64,000 nucleotides of DNA from Limonium bicolor (taxonomy: Eukaryota > Streptophyta > Magnoliopsida > Caryophyllales > Plumbaginaceae). The DNA lies in contig CM041776.1 in NCBI GenBank assembly GCA_023374045.1, positions 39,190,171 to 39,254,170 on the forward strand, in the 5' to 3' direction. This document shows, piece by piece, positions 58,852 through 64,000 of this stretch (within the stretch, counting starts at the first letter, position 1; the number at the start of each line of letters is the position of its first letter). A program made the translations under genes and the position numbers. A model generated the notes under the pieces. That model was given only the letters and a program-made list of their open reading frames with translations, did no database searches and was not told where the DNA came from.

Positions 58852-59870
58852 CTATGTATTTCACAATTTTTCATGAGTATTGATGGTATAACACGAGTCG
58901 TAGCGATTAAGATGAACAACACTGTTATTTTATTGATAACCATCCTTTTTACATCATGTGCCTTTGTTCCCTTACATCATACTTAAAGTATTACATGTCT
59001 AAGACTGTCTAAAGGTTAAGTTCAGCCGTCCTAGTCTCATGTATGTCGCATTAATTACCGTTGACGGTGTTGTGTTCAGTTTGATCTTCTTAATCCCATG
59101 GTATAACATTCTCGACTCTCCACCCATGATTAGCAAATCTCCGGACTTCAATACCAACTTCTTGGCACGGTCCACACAGTTCTTCTCGCCGTATAGGAAT
59201 TCAGCACCATCTCCAAGGGATCAAGACACTACGGGTACCCCTCTTTTGAGAGACTCCGCTGTCTCGTCCTTATCCTGATGTAATCTGAGTCGCCCATCTT
59301 ACTCGTAGAAGTTAACAATGCACATATTTGCTTGTATGTCTGGGATCGGGTCGGCTTCCAGTTACTGAGCGATCTCCATGGCTTGTGTAACAACTGGATG
59401 GAACTCTTCAGGTATTTCGGGTGGTGAAGCTCCATCTTGTGCCCTCATGTTCTGATAGGTCTTGGCATACGGATTCCAATCCTTGCCTAAGCTCATCATC
59501 CTTAGTTTCATCTTTGCTCATCCAGGGTACTCCAGTGTATAAAACCTCCCGGTCCCACTCCTAACTAGCTGCATCTCCTTATGATGGCTATTTGTGCCTC
59601 GGGTGTCAGGTATCCTCTTAATAAAATCGTACCTGGGCAGATAACCTAACATTTCTCTTGTGTGATCTCTCGAGTTTGGATGTCGGTCTCCTCCGGGTTA
59701 AGCGTTGAAGGTATGGGATATCAAATGTTGAAATTTCCTAAGGTGGTAATAGGTTATATCTTACTTAAGTTCTAGTCATATACTAAGTCTTATCTAACTC
59801 AGTCATTCATCCAAGCATGCATGAATGCGGTAAGCAGGCAATTTTCACTACTTAATGGTTACAGCGGTAC
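58852..59870 (-). other. Long intron 3 of element A (skips AlkB, joins gag to pol)
   Basis: From the donor CCAG|GTACC (59870) to the acceptor ACATAG (58852), 1019 bp against 1020 bp for the equivalent in element E. Both ends are phase 1, so splicing gives a continuous Gag-Pol reading. The short alternative, 59870-59738 (133 bp, acceptor CCACCTTAG), instead joins gag to AlkB. Confidence 0.55.
58999..59737 (-). pseudogene. AlkB-type dioxygenase domain of element A (decayed)
   Basis: Minus-strand relative of element E's AlkB domain, in the same place. Recognisable parts: the lead-in NFNI.YPIPSTLNP, PGTILLRGYLTPEAQIAIIRRC (read across the exon start), GPGGF, MKLRMMSLGKDWNPYAK, ASPPEIPEEFHPVV, CIVNFYE, HQDKDETAESLKRG with the HxD pair, GDGAEFLYGEKN, KSGDLLIMGGESRMLYHG and RLNLTFRQS before TAG at 58999-59001. 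About seven in-frame stops, several explainable as C-to-T or G-to-A changes such as CAG to TAG and TGG to TGA, and one frameshift near 59545 mark it as a pseudogene. All ligand positions (His, Asp, His, Arg) remain visible. Confidence 0.9.
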
Positions 59871-61262
59871 CTGGTCTCGATGAGGGTTCAGCCTCATCAT
59901 CCCGATCCACCATGTGGAGAGTAGGTCCCGACTTTTGGACTACCCGGGGTCCTTTGTTGGCTGCAGGATGTGTCGCTTTCTGACCGTCGGATCCAGTGTT
60001 CTGACCGGTCTTGCCCTTGCCCTTCCACTCGGGCCTGAAGGCTCGGCTCTCCGGGTTTCGGAAGCACTCATAGGCTCGGTGTCCGAGTACTCCACAAAAG
60101 TTGCACTCCACCTTGTTGCCCTTGCAGTCAAGTCCGGTGTGGTCCTTGTGGCACCAAGAGCAGATATAGCGACGTTGGTATCCACCACCGGCTCCCGTCC
60201 CAGACTCAGACCCTGATTGTTCACATTATTAGTGATTGTATCTCAATGGTTGCTAATATATTGTTAACTCACATTAAGGTGTATTTTCTTACCCTTTGGC
60301 GCTTTCGAGCGCAGGGGCTTAGTAGTTATTGCGTAAGTGAGCTTAAGTGGCTCCTCAGCAGCCTTCTCACTCTCCCCCTTTTCCTTCAGGCCCTTTTGGG
60401 TCTGAGGCTGGTACTTTGCTTTCTTGTACCCACCTTGCCCTTGGTTGTCGGACCCCTTCCCAGCAGCCTTCCTCTTGGAGGCATTGTCCTCGTCCCTCGG
60501 CTGGACGCTCATCTCCACCTTAGTAGCGGCATAATAGCACTCCTGCTTTCAAGGTGTTAGTTTCTCTCATTCTCATAGTATAAAATCTTAATCGCTTATA
60601 AGTATCTCAACCTTTCTCATTACCTGCAAGGTAGTATAGCTCGTCGAGCCCATGCCATAGCGGAGTCGATGGCTCAGCCCGCCATAAAAGTGGTCCACGA
60701 GGATCTGGTCCGAGTACCCCAGTCCCGGTAGAAGACGTGGCAAGGCGATGAACTCAGAGTAGTACTCGTCCACTGACATCTTGTCCGTTTGCTTCAGCGC
60801 ATCCAACTGTAAGTGATTCTTCGTCTGGACAAGGGCGGGGTAGTATTTGGCTCGTAGTAGAGCCGTGTACTGATCCCAACCGAATTCTGGGTTGGCCACA
60901 TGCTCGGCCTTTACCAGTTTCCACCAATCACCCGCCACTCCCTTTCGATAAAACGCTGCAAGTCGAACCTTGACTCCAGCAGGTACGTCAAGGGTCTCGA
61001 ATGCATTCTCCATCTCGGAGATGTATGCTTCGAGCTTGGCGGGATCCATCTCCCCTTTGAACGGTGGGGGTCGAAGGTCAACAAGACACTTCACCCAGTT
61101 AGGTTCCCGGGGCTGTGGTGGTGGTGGTGGTGGCGGTGCACCAGGATGATAGCCCATATGCCCTAAAGCGGCAGCCACGACCTCAGTGATCGTCTGCCCT
61201 CCCGATATCTCAGTTGCCTGATCACCTCGGCCACGGCCTACGCCTCCTCTCCTTCCTGACAT
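59871..61262 (-). CDS. Gag of element A, three exons, open when spliced
   Basis: Minus-strand gag that is uninterrupted if the two introns are removed: exons 61262-60624, 60542-60293 and 60212-59871, about 410 codons to the donor. The chosen start, ATG at 61262 (MSGRRGGVG), matches C's start; an in-frame ATG upstream (61283) is less likely. Domains: Gly/Arg-rich N-terminus, a run of eight Pro, REPNWVKCLVDLRPPPFKG, capsid core (GVAGDWWKLVKAEH, YTALLRAKYYPA, MSVDEYYSEF), basic linker, then CSWCHKDHTGLDC and CNFCGVLGHRAYEC knuckles. An open gag beside a ruined AlkB and pol is notable. Unspliced, it would end at a TAG just past the 59871 donor. Confidence 0.9.
60213..60292 (-). other. Gag intron 2, element A (80 bp, phase 1)
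   Basis: Minus strand GTAAGAAA...CAATCAG, with an in-frame TAA inside. It joins SKAPKG to the exon GSESGTGAGGGYQRRY. Confidence 0.78.
60543..60623 (-). other. Gag intron 1, element A (81 bp, phase 0)
   Basis: Minus strand GTAATGAG...GAAAGCAG, between TTLQ and ECYYAATK. It has a TAA inside and AACTAACACC as a plausible branch site near the 3' end. Confidence 0.78.
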
Positions 61263-61480
61263 CTCAACAAGCATAAAGCACATTAGGCTTTTGTTTACAA
61301 AGGTCTTGGTTCACGGTTTATATCGTCCGTAGATGGCAAAGACGATCCACACTTATTAGTGGTCATCTGACTCTCCTCACTCTAAATTCTCACACCCTTA
61401 TCCCATAACTTATGTCTTAACTCATATCCTAACTCGGTGGCTATCTAAGTTCAGTATTTCTTTGTTCAGAGCGTAACTAC

Positions 61481-61492
61481 GCTCTGATACCA
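61481..61492 (-). other. Primer binding site of element A
   Basis: Minus strand TGGTATCAGAGC (initiator tRNA-Met type), five bases after the 5' LTR end. Confidence 0.93.
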
Positions 61493-61497
61493 CTTTT

Positions 61498-62161
61498 TGT
61501 AACACCTCAACTTAATCCAATCGTGGTTATCGTAACTTATCAACATATATATATATATATATATAATATTATTATATATATATGTATAAATGTCGCAGCG
61601 GAATTTAATGCACACCAGGACCTTGCTACGGTCTGATTTACCAGAATACACCGAACTTAAATATTTACAACCATTTATCCAAAATACATACCAACCGAGT
61701 TTCCAAGTATCTCAAAGACTGACATTATTTATCACAAGTTCCAATATCAACAGACGGGTGTACATGCACAACCCGTGCTCAAATAAACCATCCTAAGTCT
61801 ACCCACTCCTACTCTCGAGGTGGGTTTTCTGAGGCCTCTTTCCTGCAAAATTAATATGGATGCCCCGAGGGGCTCAGCACCTTCGCTGGTACGATTATCT
61901 TATAGCCCCCAAGCTAACGGGGCTACTACAACTACTTGTCGATAGCATGTAGTTAATTAATAACACAACATAAATAAGAAGTTCAATAAAAACCACACCA
62001 CATATGAACAATTATAGATCAAACACAATGAATGACTTAAAAGCTTTCCTTAAGTAAGTGAGTTAACTTTTAACTCCTAAAGTTTTTATTTCTTTTAATC
62101 TCAATCCATTCCTATCTTATCTCAAGTCTTATCCCAGTCTCATTACACCAACCATCCTTTA
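61498..62161 (-). repeat. Element A 5' LTR, 3'-terminal part
   Basis: Starts on the plus strand TGTAACACC, the reverse of the usual LTR end. It aligns with the last ~650 bases of E's LTRs, including the TTCCGCTGCGA block and GGGGCTCAGCACC/ACCAGC zone (near 61865-61895). An AT microsatellite occupies about 61543-61582. It is cut at 62161 by LTR F. Confidence 0.88.
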
Positions 62162-64000
62162 TGAAATACCCCAAACCTTAATATGTTAATTAATTATGTA
62201 ATTATAATTTTCTAAGGCTAATTAAGTCCTTAAGATTATTGGTGAAGAAATAAAAACCAAAAAGAAAAAGAAAATGCGTAAAAGTCACAAAACGTGGAAA
62301 CGCGTATTAATTATTTAGGAGGTATATAACCTTCACTAGGGCTATAAATATATTTTTATACTTAAATATACACTAAGAACATGTGGGAAAAATTCCCGAA
62401 GAAAACGGATCCAAACAATGCGTTAAAACGCTAACGGAGTCTTAAAGCGCGTTTTTCGAGGAAACCCGAAAACGTGACCTTAAACAGTTAAACGACCCCG
62501 TAAAAATTATAGTTGACTTATAACTACAATTAACATTAATGGGAGTACAATAACCATTAAAATTAAATAAACAAGAAAATTCCGGAAAACGGGCCCGGAT
62601 TGGTGAATAGTGTAAAAACCGGGAACATTTGGGGTGTAAACCGTAATAAGGGTAAAGTAATCCCTTAACTTGTAAAATAAAATCTGATTCCCCTCTTTTA
62701 CACAGACCCACACGTTTTTGTCCTCCTCCCTCTCTTATTTTGAATGCTTTTAAGTCAAAAGAGTAAAGTAAGAAAGTACAAATATTACTTTTGCTTTTCT
62801 CTCTCCTATTCCCCACCTTCTCCCACGTTTTTCTTCTTCTTCAACCAGAATCCTCTTCCTCCTCTGTCAATCGGCCACTTCACAAGTGAGCACACAGCCC
62901 ACACCTTCTTCCTCCATTAACTCACGCATCTCTTCACCAAACCTCACAAAAATACTACCGTTAGATTCGTATCGACGAGGGCTACGTCTTCCACCCTTCA
63001 AAAGCTTGAAACATTCATCTTCATCTCCATGGAGGTAGGCCATTTTAGAGCTTAAAGAGGTGTTTTTGAGTCTCCAACATCTTCTTGATACTCAAAGGTA
63101 AAAAGAAAGTCAAAAGTTCTCCATTTCTAGCTAGTTCTTCCAATTTTGGAAAAATTCCTCCACGTTGAATATTTTCTCCATTTCAGCCGGTTTCCTTATG
63201 TCCTTGTGGAGTGGTGGAACTTCATCATTTTGATTGCCAAGCTCTCCTTTTGGATACTCTAAGGTAATATCTAAGCTAGAGCCAAAAAAAAAACTAGTTC
63301 TTGAAATACTAGCTTTTGTGTGGAGAATTTAAATTAATTAGGTTGTTATGTGTGTATGGGGATATGATTGTAGATGGCAATCTAGACCCCCTGGTGTGTT
63401 GTGAAAACAAGTAAAGAAAGATGGAGCAAAAAGAAAGAGGAATGAGAGGAAGAAAACCGAGAATAAACAAGGTAATGAGCTTACCTTGAGTTAGTTTCAT
63501 TTGACTTGTGGAACAGATTTTAGAGTTGGATTAATTCTCTTGAATTGGTGTAGTCATGGTACAATAATATTGAGTGGGAATGAGAATGTTTAATGTTGTT
63601 TAAGTGAGAGAAATGAGCTTGTGAACTAAGCTAGTTTAGATGGTGAATAAATGAGAATTTGATGTGGTTGTGATGTTTAAACCAAACAGGGGAGAAGAAG
63701 TGTTTGTGAGCTAATTTAAGTGTGGTGAGAATGCCAAGAAAGTAGCCAAGTGCTGTCAAAATTTGTTTAGGACATTTTGGACTTGAGTGTTTTTATTAAA
63801 GGAAGAAGCTAGGTGTGTATGTGGTTGAGTTGAGATACTAGATGACCTTGTAATGGTAGATGGAGAATGATAGGTGGAGGGGTGCAAAATCTGTAGCATA
63901 ATGGTGGTAGGAACTTAGAATTCTAAGAAGAAGAATTAGTGTCGATAACTTGTGAAACAAGGAGTGAACTTGGGTTTAGAGGATGCAACTGTTTAGGAAT
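62162..64000 (+). mobile_element. LTR F, 5' part, runs off the window
   Basis: Begins TGAAATACCCCAAACC, as do the other LTRs. CTTTA at 62157-62161 may be its TSD, but the other end is outside. It contains TATAAATA near 62343 and a decayed version of the conserved hairpin (AAAGCGCG near 62446). Whether it is a solo LTR or a full element cannot be told. No gene is visible to the window end. Confidence 0.8.

Larger units (their letters stand above)
1..62161 (-). mobile_element. Element A: AlkB-type Tekay-like chromovirus, outermost, interrupted
   Basis: Ty3/Gypsy LTR retrotransposon on the minus strand, the oldest in the nest. In transcription order it holds the end of the 5' LTR (62161-61498), an initiator-Met primer site (61492-61481), gag with two introns (61262-59871), an AlkB exon (59737-58999), the start of protease (58851-58722), then, beyond inserted element B, the rest of protease, RT, RNase H and integrase (4052-857), a polypurine tract (572-556) and the first 555 bp of the 3' LTR. 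Both LTRs are incomplete: the left runs off the window and the right is broken by LTR F. Its proteins and LTRs are close relatives of element E. Pol and AlkB carry several stops and frameshifts, so A is dead, although gag is still readable. Confidence 0.93.

Overview
The window is nuclear DNA of a seed plant with a repeat-rich genome. It holds no host gene, tRNA, rRNA or CRISPR. It is one stack of nested LTR retrotransposons. I infer a plant from the Ty3/Gypsy chromovirus (Tekay/Del-type) gag-pol proteins, initiator-Met primer sites, an Ogre/Tat-type Arg-tRNA primer site and LTRs of 4-6.5 kb. The species cannot be told.

Nesting, oldest to youngest, each step supported by matching 5-bp target-site duplications (TSDs): A (minus strand, 1-62161, both LTRs incomplete) is cut in its protease by B (minus, 4053-58716, TSD GCGAG). 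B's internal region is cut by C (plus, 16778-51932, TSD CAATT). C's 3' region is cut by D, a solo LTR (minus, 26268-45642, TSD CTTGT). D is cut by E (plus, 27996-42524, TSD GTTAT). A sixth LTR, F (plus, from 62162 to the window end), sits in A's right LTR.

A and E are Tekay-like chromoviruses with an extra domain: an AlkB-type Fe(II)/2-oxoglutarate dioxygenase, resembling plant ALKBH1-type proteins, between gag and protease. Gag is split by two short GT-AG introns at identical positions and phases in A, E and the more distant C. A third donor at the end of gag has two in-phase acceptors in both A and E: one opens the AlkB exon, which has its own stop, and the other opens the protease-polymerase exon just after AlkB. 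The simplest reading is alternative splicing to Gag-AlkB or Gag-Pol from one RNA. An RNA or DNA dealkylase carried by a retrotransposon is the most interesting content here. The splicing and the activity are inferences.

B is Ogre/Tat-like, with 6.1-6.6 kb LTRs, but its ~6.8 kb interior has no recognisable gag or pol. It carries a satellite-like tandem array near its 3' LTR. C is a gag-only element (5.6 kb LTRs) with just a remnant of the integrase C-terminus. C's LTRs contain a dense run of consecutive, mutually different short hairpins. E is the youngest by position. Its disruptions are mostly 1-2 base indels, so residual assembly error is possible. A is clearly decayed, although its gag reads open across all three exons once the introns are removed.
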